A stretch of 7,013 nucleotides of DNA from Clostridia bacterium (GTDB lineage Bacteria; Bacillota; Sulfobacillia; SLMV01). The stretch spans positions 1 to 7,013 of the forward strand of contig SLMV01000204.1 in NCBI GenBank assembly GCA_007133365.1. The letters are read 5' to 3'. The notes under the pieces were generated by a model that ran no database searches, had not been told where the DNA came from, and saw nothing but the letters and a program-made list of their open reading frames with translations. Both the position numbers and the translations under genes were made by a program. This document shows positions 1-5,441 of this stretch, piece after piece; position 1 is the first letter of the stretch, and every line of letters starts with the position of its first letter.

Positions 1-278
1 CCCGCCAACTCGGCGGCGCGCCACCGGCGCTCACCGGCCACCAACTCATAACCGTCCTCGGTCTCTCGAATGATAACCGGTTGGACCACACCGTGAACAC
101 GAATGGACTCGGCCAACTCTTCCAGTTTCTCCTCTGCGAATTCTCGACGCGGTTGAAACGGATTCGGTTTCAGCCGATCCAGCTTGACCTCTTCAACCCG
201 TCCGTCCGCCTGCTGGCCCCCAAATTCGCCCAAGAGCGCGTTAAGGCCCTTACCCAACCGAGGCGTCTTCTTCGCCAT
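1..278 (-). CDS. spo0J: Chromosome partitioning protein ParB/Spo0J, N-terminal part (cut by left window edge)
   Basis: Only the first 92 codons are in the window. ParB/Spo0J is a CTP-dependent DNA clamp that loads at parS sites near the origin, spreads, recruits SMC and stimulates the ATPase of Soj. Visible: the N-terminal Soj-interacting motif RLGKGLNALLG (residues 7-17), the NPFQPR segment (39-44) and the CTP-binding motif GERRWRA (82-88), all typical of the family's N-terminal domain. The helix-turn-helix and dimerisation domain lie off the left edge. The ATG start at 278 gives the canonical MAKK...LGKGL beginning and has AAGGAG at 294-289, 10 nt upstream. The gene overlaps the 3' end of soj by 29 nt, suggesting translational coupling. 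It is distinct from noc upstream: GERRWRA here versus GERRLRA in Noc, and the LGKGL motif is present only here. No parS-like palindrome (TGTTTCACGTGAAACA) was found in the window. Confidence 0.95.
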   Translation of the reverse strand, partial: MAKKTPRLGKGLNALLGEFGGQQADGRVEEVKLDRLKPNPFQPRREFAEEKLEELAESIRVHGVVQPVIIRETEDGYELVAGERRWRAAELA

Positions 279-1035
279 TTCGCACCAACTCCTTCGCCAA
301 CTCCGAATAAACCTCGGCACCCCGGGACGCCGGATCATACGCAATAATGGGCTTTCCGTGCCCGGGCGCCTCACTCAATCGTACATTGCGCGGGATCAAG
401 GTTCGAAACACCTTGTCACCAAAGAAACGCTTTACTTCGTCGGCGACCTCGATCGAGAGGTTGGTGCGCCCATCAAACATGGTCAGCACCACGCCTTCGA
501 TCGCCAGTTCCCGATTCAAACTCCGCTGAACCAAACGAATACTGCTCAAAAGCTGGGTTAAGCCTTCTAGGGCATAAAACTCACATTGAATCGGGATGAG
601 CACGCTATCGGCCGCCGCAAGGGCATTAATCGTCAATAGCCCCAAACTTGGCGGACAATCGATCAGGACGTAATCAAACTGATTTCGCACCTCGTCGATG
701 GCAGACCGCAGGCGATACTCCCGCGCGATCAGCGAAACCAATTCGATCTCCGCTCCGGCAAGGTCCATGGTGGAAGGCATAATCTTGAGTCCAGGAAATG
801 CCGTGTCCCGAATGGCCCGCTCCGCCGGCACCTCGTCGACAAGCACATCGTAAACGCTTTCTCCCATCTCCTGCTTGTCCAAGCCCAATCCGCTGGTGCT
901 ATTGCCCTGCGGATCCACGTCGATCAATAAGACCTTCCGATGCTGTTGGACCGCCAGGCAAGCCGCTACATTAATTGCAGTGGTCGTCTTTCCTACGCCA
1001 CCTTTTTGATTGGCGATTGCGATAACCTTCCCCAC
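250..1035 (-). CDS. soj: ParA-family partitioning ATPase Soj
   Basis: Soj/ParA is a Walker-type ATPase that dimerises on nucleoid DNA with ATP, works with Spo0J in origin segregation and, in Bacillus, also modulates DnaA. The product is 261 aa, close to the usual 253 or so. Visible: deviant Walker A KGGVGKTT at residues 11-18 with signature Lys11 and Lys16, the switch-I region DVDPQGN (39-45), Walker B LIDCPP (124-129, Asp126), the DNA-binding arginine region DGRTNL (188-193) and IPRNVRLSEAP (214-224). The start chosen is GTG at 1035: it yields MGKVIAIANQKGG as in B. subtilis Soj and has GGAAGAGG ending 7 nt upstream. A longer reading from 1107 or 1056 would add 24 or 7 residues overlapping the noc coding end, without family support. 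It lies 1 nt after the noc stop and overlaps spo0J by 29 nt. All catalytic residues are present, so it should be functional. Confidence 0.96.
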   Translation of the reverse strand: MGKVIAIANQKGGVGKTTTAINVAACLAVQQHRKVLLIDVDPQGNSTSGLGLDKQEMGESVYDVLVDEVPAERAIRDTAFPGLKIMPSTMDLAGAEIELVSLIAREYRLRSAIDEVRNQFDYVLIDCPPSLGLLTINALAAADSVLIPIQCEFYALEGLTQLLSSIRLVQRSLNRELAIEGVVLTMFDGRTNLSIEVADEVKRFFGDKVFRTLIPRNVRLSEAPGHGKPIIAYDPASRGAEVYSELAKELVRNGEEDASVG

Positions 1036-1036
1036 T

Positions 1037-1942
1037 TTAACGCCTCTTCCCCACATTACGATTCGGCCGCTGCTCGTTATTCGATGCGGTCTGCGCCGGC
1101 CGGACATCGATCGTCACCCGATACCCCTCGCCGGCTGTCGTCTCCTCAAGTTCCACTTCATATCCCGACTCCCGCATGGACTCGGCCGCCTGACGCAAAC
1201 CATTAAGAAAAATGCGAAAATCTCGAATAACACCGCGCATCTGACCCCGTTCACGTCCCTTCCGGGGTTGCTCCGGCGTATCATCAAGAACCATGGTGAC
1301 GAGATCATCCGTTTCTCGCACCGACAGCTGCTCCTCGATGACACGGTCGAGGACCCGGTGCTGGCTCTCGAGTTCGCGAAGGCGAAGTAACGAACGGGCA
1401 TGCCGTTCGCTAAGTTTGGCCGCAAGGATCTTTTCTTGAAGGCTTTGATCCAACCGAAGCAGACGCAATTTGTTCGATATCCCGGACTGACTAACGCTAA
1501 GCGATTGCGCCAAATCACCCTGCGTCAACCCAAAATCGTTAATTAATCGTTGATATGCCGACGCTTCCTCTAACGGGTGAAGGTCTTCTCGCTGCATATT
1601 CTCAACTAAGCCCAACATCGCCATTTGCTGATCACTCACGTGGCGAATCAAAGCGGGAATCACCGCGAGCCCCACAATTTGGGACGCCCTCAAACGCCGT
1701 TCACCCACTACTAACTCGTATTGGCTGTCACTTTGCGAAACCGGGCGGACTAACACCGGTTCAATAACGCCAACCTCCCGGATGGATTCGGCGAGTTCCT
1801 TCAGCGGCTCTTCTTCAAAATTGACGCGGGGCTGAAAGGGATTCGGTGAAATGGCGTCCACCGGAATCTCCCACACCTCTCCCTGGGACTGTAAACCCTC
1901 ACGTCCCCCACCACGAGCCCTTCGCAGCCAATCCGAAATCAT
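1037..1942 (-). CDS. noc: Nucleoid occlusion protein Noc (ParB paralogue)
   Basis: Noc binds dispersed NBS sites, spreads as a CTP-dependent clamp, attaches DNA to the membrane and blocks FtsZ ring assembly over the nucleoid. The product is 301 aa (B. subtilis Noc is about 283). Order of parts: a short amphipathic N-terminus MISDWLRRARGG (membrane-targeting helix expected in Noc), NPFQPR (34-39), the CTP motif GERRLRA (80-86), VENMQREDLHPLEEA (113-127), a helix-turn-helix around LTQGDLAQSLSVSQSGISNK (139-158), and a C-terminal dimerisation region. Residues at the four positions that separate Noc from ParB specificity are Q152, K158, R163 and R180, equivalent to Q173, K179, K184 and R201, so this is Noc rather than a second ParB. 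The C-terminal tail (about 282-301) is rich in N, Q and R. ATG at 1942 is preferred because AAGGGG lies 10 nt upstream; a GTG at 1951 has no room for an SD, and an in-frame TGA lies at 1960-1958. soj follows after 1 nt. Confidence 0.93.
   Translation of the reverse strand: MISDWLRRARGGGREGLQSQGEVWEIPVDAISPNPFQPRVNFEEEPLKELAESIREVGVIEPVLVRPVSQSDSQYELVVGERRLRASQIVGLAVIPALIRHVSDQQMAMLGLVENMQREDLHPLEEASAYQRLINDFGLTQGDLAQSLSVSQSGISNKLRLLRLDQSLQEKILAAKLSERHARSLLRLRELESQHRVLDRVIEEQLSVRETDDLVTMVLDDTPEQPRKGRERGQMRGVIRDFRIFLNGLRQAAESMRESGYEVELEETTAGEGYRVTIDVRPAQTASNNEQRPNRNVGKRR
1043..1052 (-). promoter_or_regulatory. Ribosome binding site of soj, inside the end of noc
   Basis: GGGGAAGAGG lies within the last codons of noc and ends 7 nt before the GTG at 1035. 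Its position supports the GTG start over upstream in-frame ATG codons and suggests that ribosomes ending noc re-initiate on soj. Confidence 0.75.
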
Positions 1943-1952
1943 CGCACGCACA

Positions 1953-1958
1953 CCCCTT
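1953..1958 (-). promoter_or_regulatory. Ribosome binding site of noc
   Basis: AAGGGG on the minus strand lies 10 nt before the ATG at 1942 but only 1 nt before the alternative in-frame GTG at 1951. It therefore decides in favour of the shorter noc reading that begins MISDWLRRARGG. The spacing is slightly long, so the choice is likely but not certain. Confidence 0.6.
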
Positions 1959-2011
1959 CATGCCGTCCTTTAACGTTACACTCTTCCCTACGACCGGGGG
2001 GCTTTCCTCCT

Positions 2012-2048
2012 AAAAACCGCAAAAACCCACTGCCAATCCGCCAGTAGG
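2012..2048 (-). terminator. Probable intrinsic terminator of the his operon
   Basis: Read on the minus strand, CCTACTG (2048-2042) pairs with CAGTGGG (2032-2026) in a 7-bp stem containing one G-U pair, with a 9-nt loop. TTTTT follows immediately (2025-2021), and a second T5 run lies at 2016-2012 after GCGG. The hairpin begins 26 nt after the hisIE stop codon, the expected place for an operon end. The stem is short, so termination may be partial and some read-through into noc is possible. A competing pairing, CAGT (2057-2054) with ACTG (2045-2042), would disrupt the stem; this looks fortuitous but was not evaluated thermodynamically. The rest of the 132-bp gap between hisIE and noc shows no convincing -35/-10 pair. 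Confidence 0.6.
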
Positions 2049-2074
2049 ACATCACTGCCGCCGATGAAACCATA

Positions 2075-2695
2075 TTAACGGCGTCTCGTTTCTAGTTCTC
2101 CTAATAACTCCGCGTAGGTCTTGCCGCTTTCTACCATTACTACCATAGTATGGAACCACAGGTCGGCAATCTCCGGGATTAGGTGGGGCTGATCCGGTTC
2201 GACTGCAGCAAGAATCACCTCGGTTGCCTCTTCGCCGACCTTTCGCAAGAGGCGCTCGCGTGGGCCCGAAAGCAATGAGGCCACATAAGAATCCTCCGGC
2301 AATTCTTGTTGACGCTTTTGAATGACGGCGTAAAGTTCCTGCAACAGGTCCCCGCTCGTACCCGCTCCCCAATCGTCAACCGTTCGAAAGAAGCAACTCC
2401 GGGCACCCGTGTGACAAGCCGGACCGGCTGGTTTTACCTCGTAAACCAGAGCATCGCCATCACAATCCAGCCGTATTGCTGATAAAGATAGATAATTCCC
2501 CGAAGTCGCTCCTTTTTCCCAAATCTCCTGACGACTGCGGCTGAAAAAATGAGCACGACGTGTCTTTCGTGTCCGAATCAACGCTTCTTGATTGGCATAT
2601 GCCAACATTAAGACCTCTCGCGTCCCAACATCCTGGACCACGACGGGAATGAGCCCCTCTTGATCGAACTTGATTTCCCCTTCTGATACCGTCAT
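2075..2695 (-). CDS. hisI: Bifunctional phosphoribosyl-AMP cyclohydrolase / phosphoribosyl-ATP pyrophosphatase HisIE
   Basis: This fused cytosolic enzyme carries out steps 2 and 3 of histidine synthesis: the HisE part hydrolyses PR-ATP to PR-AMP, and the HisI part opens the purine ring to give ProFAR. The 206-aa length matches the fused form. The HisI domain (about 1-108) shows SRSRQEIWEKGATSGN (52-67), the metal-binding DCDGD (77-81) and the zinc cysteine motif ACHTGARSCF (93-102). The HisE domain (about 112-206) is an all-alpha MazG-like module with KVGEEATEV (152-160) and EIADLWFH (175-182), whose acidic residues bind magnesium. The ATG overlaps the hisF stop as ATGA. AAGGAG is 13 nt upstream, rather far, so initiation probably relies on coupling with hisF; there is no better in-frame start nearby. 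It is the last gene of the his operon, and the terminator follows. Confidence 0.96.
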   Translation of the reverse strand: MTVSEGEIKFDQEGLIPVVVQDVGTREVLMLAYANQEALIRTRKTRRAHFFSRSRQEIWEKGATSGNYLSLSAIRLDCDGDALVYEVKPAGPACHTGARSCFFRTVDDWGAGTSGDLLQELYAVIQKRQQELPEDSYVASLLSGPRERLLRKVGEEATEVILAAVEPDQPHLIPEIADLWFHTMVVMVESGKTYAELLGELETRRR

Positions 2696-3456
2696 GGCCG
2701 AATCACCACTCCTTTTGATGCCAGGTAATCCTTAACCTCTGATACGGTGAATTTTCCATAATGGAAAATGGAGGCCGCCAATGCCGCATCCGCACCTGCT
2801 TCAAAGGCTGCCAGCATATCGTCCGGCCCACCCGCACCTCCGGACGCCACCAGGGGCACTCGAACCCGATCGGACAAGGCGCGAAGTAGATCCGTATCAT
2901 AACCGGAAACCGTTCCGTCCCGGTCCATGCTGGTAACCAGGAGTTCCCCGGCGCCCCGACGCACTGCGGTTTCCGCCCATTCTAACACATCGAGTCCGGT
3001 CGATTCGCGGCCGCCTCGGACGAACACTTCCCAGCGGGGTTCGGGCGTATCATCGACCCGACGCGCATCAATCGCCACCACCATGCACTGCACCCCGAAC
3101 GCATCTGCCCCACGGGCGATCAAATCGGGATCTCGGACCGCCGCTGAATTGATTGACACTTTGTCCGCTCCGGCCCGAAGCGTCCGACGAATATCCGATT
3201 CGGTCCGAATTCCACCCCCAACGGTTAACGGGATAAAAACCTTCTGAGCAACCGCTTCCACCACCTCCAGCGTCGTTTCGCGGCCCTCATTTGTTGCCGA
3301 TATATCAAGAAACACCAGTTCATCTGCCCCCGCCTCTGAATAAGCGGCGGCCAGCTCCACCGGATCGCCTGCATCACGCAGATTAACGAAATGCACGCCT
3401 TTAACCACACGGCCAGCGTCCACATCCAAACAGGGGATAATGCGCTTTGCTAGCAA
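2692..3456 (-). CDS. hisF: Imidazole glycerol phosphate synthase cyclase subunit HisF
   Basis: HisF is the (beta/alpha)8-barrel subunit that uses ammonia, channelled from HisH, to turn PRFAR into imidazole glycerol phosphate and AICAR. The product is 254 aa, the usual length. The two catalytic aspartates sit at the canonical numbers: Asp11 in RIIPCLDVD and Asp130 in VVAIDARR. Phosphate-binding VGGGIRTE (79-86), VSINSAAV (100-107) and the C-terminal ASGGAGG and ASIFHYGKFTV segments are also present. The start is a TTG at 3456, supported by GGAGGT at 3470-3465 with an 8-nt spacer and by the family start MLAKRIIPCLD. It overlaps the end of hisA by 7 nt and shares ATGA with hisIE. It is a paralogue of the neighbouring hisA through the known half-barrel duplication. 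Confidence 0.97.
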   Translation of the reverse strand: MLAKRIIPCLDVDAGRVVKGVHFVNLRDAGDPVELAAAYSEAGADELVFLDISATNEGRETTLEVVEAVAQKVFIPLTVGGGIRTESDIRRTLRAGADKVSINSAAVRDPDLIARGADAFGVQCMVVAIDARRVDDTPEPRWEVFVRGGRESTGLDVLEWAETAVRRGAGELLVTSMDRDGTVSGYDTDLLRALSDRVRVPLVASGGAGGPDDMLAAFEAGADAALAASIFHYGKFTVSEVKDYLASKGVVIRP

Positions 3457-4196
3457 GATTGCTCACCTCCCAAATCCAAAACGGCTTCGAACGCCTTCGC
3501 TAATGGGAAGGCACCATCATAGAGCGCACGCCCAACGATGACCCCTTCGAGGTTGGCATGTTCCCGGCTGAGATCGTACAAGGCATGCAGATGGTCGAGA
3601 CTGCCGACTCCGCCTGAGGCAATAACCTGAACGTCCCGTGTCAATGCCTGCCGTAGCAGCGACAAATTCGGCCCCGCTAGCATACCATCCCGTCCAATAT
3701 CCGTCACAATCACGCGCCGCGCACCTTCAGCGACAATCGAATCGATAAAATCCTCGAGCGTCAACGGCAGCTGTCGGCGCCACCCACCAACCGCAACTCG
3801 GCCGGACCGGCAATCAATCCCCAACACCACCTGCTCCGGATAACACGCTAAAAGTCGCGCCCTAAGATCCGGCGCTTCCACCGCAGCGGTGCCTAACACC
3901 ACCCTTTGGGCACCCGCTTCGATCAGCATTCGAACGTTTTCCTCCGTCCGAATACCGCCCCCGACTTGGACCGGTACGCCCTCTTGAATCATTCGCAAAA
4001 TGATGGAGGCATTCACCTGCCGTCCCTCGCGCGCACCATCGAGGTCCACCACATGCACCATTTGTGCGCCCTCGCGCTGCCAGTGTTGGGCCACGGCAAC
4101 TGGATCCTCGTCAAAAATCGTTTCCCGGTCGTAATCCCCCTGCCGAAGGCGGACACATCGTCCTCCTCGTATATCCACTGCCGGTATGACCTCCAC
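3450..4196 (-). CDS. hisA: ProFAR isomerase HisA
   Basis: HisA catalyses the Amadori-type isomerisation of ProFAR to PRFAR, between the HisIE and HisF reactions. The product is 248 aa, a normal (beta/alpha)8 barrel. Visible: MEVIPAVDIRGGRCVRL with catalytic Asp8, the phosphate-binding VGGGIRTEENVR (78-89), GTAAVE (102-107), LGIDCRSGRVAVGGW (125-139) with catalytic Asp128, VTDIGRDG (164-171) and IASGGVGS in the C-terminal half. The GTG start at 4196 follows GGAGG at 4209-4205 with an 8-nt spacer and directly abuts the hisH stop codon (no intervening base). It overlaps hisF by 7 nt. The PriA-type dual HisA/TrpF role of actinobacteria is not indicated by context, but it cannot be excluded from sequence alone. 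Confidence 0.96.
   Translation of the reverse strand: MEVIPAVDIRGGRCVRLRQGDYDRETIFDEDPVAVAQHWQREGAQMVHVVDLDGAREGRQVNASIILRMIQEGVPVQVGGGIRTEENVRMLIEAGAQRVVLGTAAVEAPDLRARLLACYPEQVVLGIDCRSGRVAVGGWRRQLPLTLEDFIDSIVAEGARRVIVTDIGRDGMLAGPNLSLLRQALTRDVQVIASGGVGSLDHLHALYDLSREHANLEGVIVGRALYDGAFPLAKAFEAVLDLGGEQSC
3465..3470 (-). promoter_or_regulatory. Ribosome binding site that fixes the TTG start of hisF
   Basis: GGAGGT lies inside the last codons of hisA (encoding Gly-Gly), 8 nt before the TTG at 3456. No ATG or GTG is available at this distance, so it supports TTG initiation. The strong SD probably compensates for the weak start codon and helps keep HisF stoichiometric with HisH. Confidence 0.75.
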
Positions 4197-4838
4197 TTAA
4201 ATATCCTCCTTATCGATCGATCTGGGAATTTTGCATATCTCATGGGCAAAATTGCTCAAGACGCGCAATCCTACATCCCCGCTCTTCTCGGGGTGAAATT
4301 GAGTACCCATGATCCGTCCCACCTGGACGGCGCTCGCAAAGGTTCGCCCATATGTGGTCTGCGCCGAGCCCGGAGGACAATCGGATAGCGGCAAATAATA
4401 GGAGTGGACAAAATAAAAATGAGATCCCGGGCGAATCCCGGCGAAAAGTCCCTGAGGCTCGTCAAATTCAACCGTATTCCACCCCATATGCGGTACCTTT
4501 CGTTCCGGCGGGAAACGGCGAAGACGTCCCGGGAATAGCCCCATGCCCGGCAACGTCGCCGGGCCCTCCTCGCTTTCGGCAAACAATAGTTGCATCCCCA
4601 AGCAAATACCTAATAGCGGGACACCGTTCTTGACGGCTTCCCGAACCGCATCCATCAAACCTGTCTCGGCCAAAACCTGCGCCGAACGCCCGAAGGACCC
4701 AACCCCCGGGAGCACCAGACCGGCGGCCGATCCCACTTTGGCCGGATCCGACGTCAGTTGCACTGGGCAGAGTAATCTTTCAAACGCATTGAAGACACTA
4801 CGGATATTGCTGGTTCCATAATCCACCACATGAATCAC
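4197..4838 (-). CDS. hisH: Imidazole glycerol phosphate synthase glutamine amidotransferase subunit HisH
   Basis: HisH is the class I glutaminase that supplies ammonia to HisF. The product is 213 aa, a typical length. The catalytic triad is visible: Cys79 in the nucleophile elbow GICLGMQLLF, and His182 and Glu184 in GTQFHPEKS. PGVGSFG (44-50) is the oxyanion region, and HMGWNTV (117-123) and YFVHSYY (142-148) are further family motifs. The start is the GTG at 4838, giving the family-typical IHVVDYGTSN N-terminus. GGGGAGGAG at 4857-4849 is 10 nt upstream. A longer open frame up to 4955 lies entirely inside hisB and adds 39 basic residues without homology, so it is rejected. The gene begins 7 nt after the hisB stop and ends exactly before the hisA start. 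Confidence 0.95.
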   Translation of the reverse strand: MIHVVDYGTSNIRSVFNAFERLLCPVQLTSDPAKVGSAAGLVLPGVGSFGRSAQVLAETGLMDAVREAVKNGVPLLGICLGMQLLFAESEEGPATLPGMGLFPGRLRRFPPERKVPHMGWNTVEFDEPQGLFAGIRPGSHFYFVHSYYLPLSDCPPGSAQTTYGRTFASAVQVGRIMGTQFHPEKSGDVGLRVLSNFAHEICKIPRSIDKEDI

Positions 4839-4845
4839 CCGATGC

Positions 4846-5439
4846 TCACTCCTCCCCGAGGCGACCTTTGGTTGACGGCACCTTGTTTGGCCGTGAGGGC
4901 TGTAACGCCTCCGCCAGCGCGCGCCCCACCGCTTTATAGGCCGCCTCAACCACATGATGCGTGTTGCCGGTGGTCTCCGTCTTTAAGTGGAGGGTCACAT
5001 CGGCGTTATTGACCAAAGCACGGAAGAATTCTAATACCAAGTCCGAATGGAAATCGCCCAACGTGCGCGGCGACATCTCGAGATCGAAGGCCAAAAAGGG
5101 ACGCCCGCTAAGATCCAGATGAGCGGCGACCAGCGCTTCATCCATGGGAACAAAAGCGGAACCGAACCGGGCAAAATTCTCGGATTCTCGCCAAATTCGG
5201 CGCACCACGCGTCCCAGCGTGATGCCGACATCCTCCACCAAGTGATGAGGGTCCACCGCCACATCACCTTCAGCCCGAACCTGCAGGGCAAAGCCCCCAT
5301 GAAAAGCCAGACTCGATAACATGTGATCAAAAAAGGGTAAACCCGTCCGACAATCATCGCTCGGGACTGCCCCGGGGTCGATCACCACCTTCACCCGGGT
5401 CTCCTTTGTTTCGCGCATTTCACACACCGATGTCGTCAT
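4846..5439 (-). CDS. hisB: Imidazoleglycerol-phosphate dehydratase HisB
   Basis: This monofunctional dehydratase converts imidazole glycerol phosphate to imidazole acetol phosphate. The product is 197 aa, matching the stand-alone enzyme; there is no phosphatase domain as in the fused E. coli HisB, so a separate histidinol-phosphatase must be encoded elsewhere. Visible: RETKETRVKV near the N-terminus, TGLPFFDHML (32-41), the manganese-binding DPHHLVEDVG (63-72), RFGSAFVPMDEAL (91-103), DLSGRPF (109-115), and the second metal motif NTHHVVEAAYKAV (159-171). It ends in the family-typical VPSTKGRL. The ATG at 5439 follows GGAGGG (5451-5446) by 6 nt and lies 2 nt after the hisC stop. The two duplicated half-domains both keep their HHxxE metal-binding signature. 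Confidence 0.96.
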   Translation of the reverse strand: MTTSVCEMRETKETRVKVVIDPGAVPSDDCRTGLPFFDHMLSSLAFHGGFALQVRAEGDVAVDPHHLVEDVGITLGRVVRRIWRESENFARFGSAFVPMDEALVAAHLDLSGRPFLAFDLEMSPRTLGDFHSDLVLEFFRALVNNADVTLHLKTETTGNTHHVVEAAYKAVGRALAEALQPSRPNKVPSTKGRLGEE

Positions 5440-5441
5440 TT

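Noticed and set aside
1036..1107. N-terminal extension of soj beginning MSGRRRPHR
   Set aside because: It is a frame-shifted reading of the noc 3' end; Soj proteins start at MGKxIAIxNQKGG, and an SD is placed for the GTG at 1035.
1629..1646. CACGTG core within noc considered as a parS site
   Set aside because: The flanks do not match TGTTTCACGTGAAACA (no TTT/AAA arms), so it is only a hexamer match. No parS was found in the window.
1985..2010. Possible small gene after the GGAGGAAAG motif between hisIE and noc
   Set aside because: No ATG, GTG or TTG occurs at a usable distance, and the nearest GTG is followed directly by TAA.
2751..2769. Perfect 9-bp inverted repeat with a 1-nt centre in hisF, superficially similar to a Noc site (TTTCC...GGAAA)
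   Set aside because: The centre is CATAATG, not CCCGGG, and the sequence encodes the conserved HisF segment IFHYGKF, which explains the symmetry through coding constraint.
3906..4388. Long plus-strand open frame (160 codons) opposite hisA and hisH
   Set aside because: It is antisense to two well-supported enzymes, has no recognisable domain, and looks like a by-product of GC-rich codon use. The same applies to plus-strand frames at 184-561, 1010-1390 and 4543-4821.
4524..4537. Second possible NBS in hisH, ACGTCCCGGGAATA
   Set aside because: It matches the 14-bp consensus at only 10 positions and the palindrome breaks outside the TCCCGGGA core; CCCGGG alone occurs several times in this GC-rich DNA.
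4839..4955. Upstream extension of hisH with 39 extra residues
   Set aside because: The added residues lie inside hisB, are unusually rich in Arg and Trp, and have no counterpart in HisH; the GTG at 4838 has a suitable SD and gives the family N-terminus.
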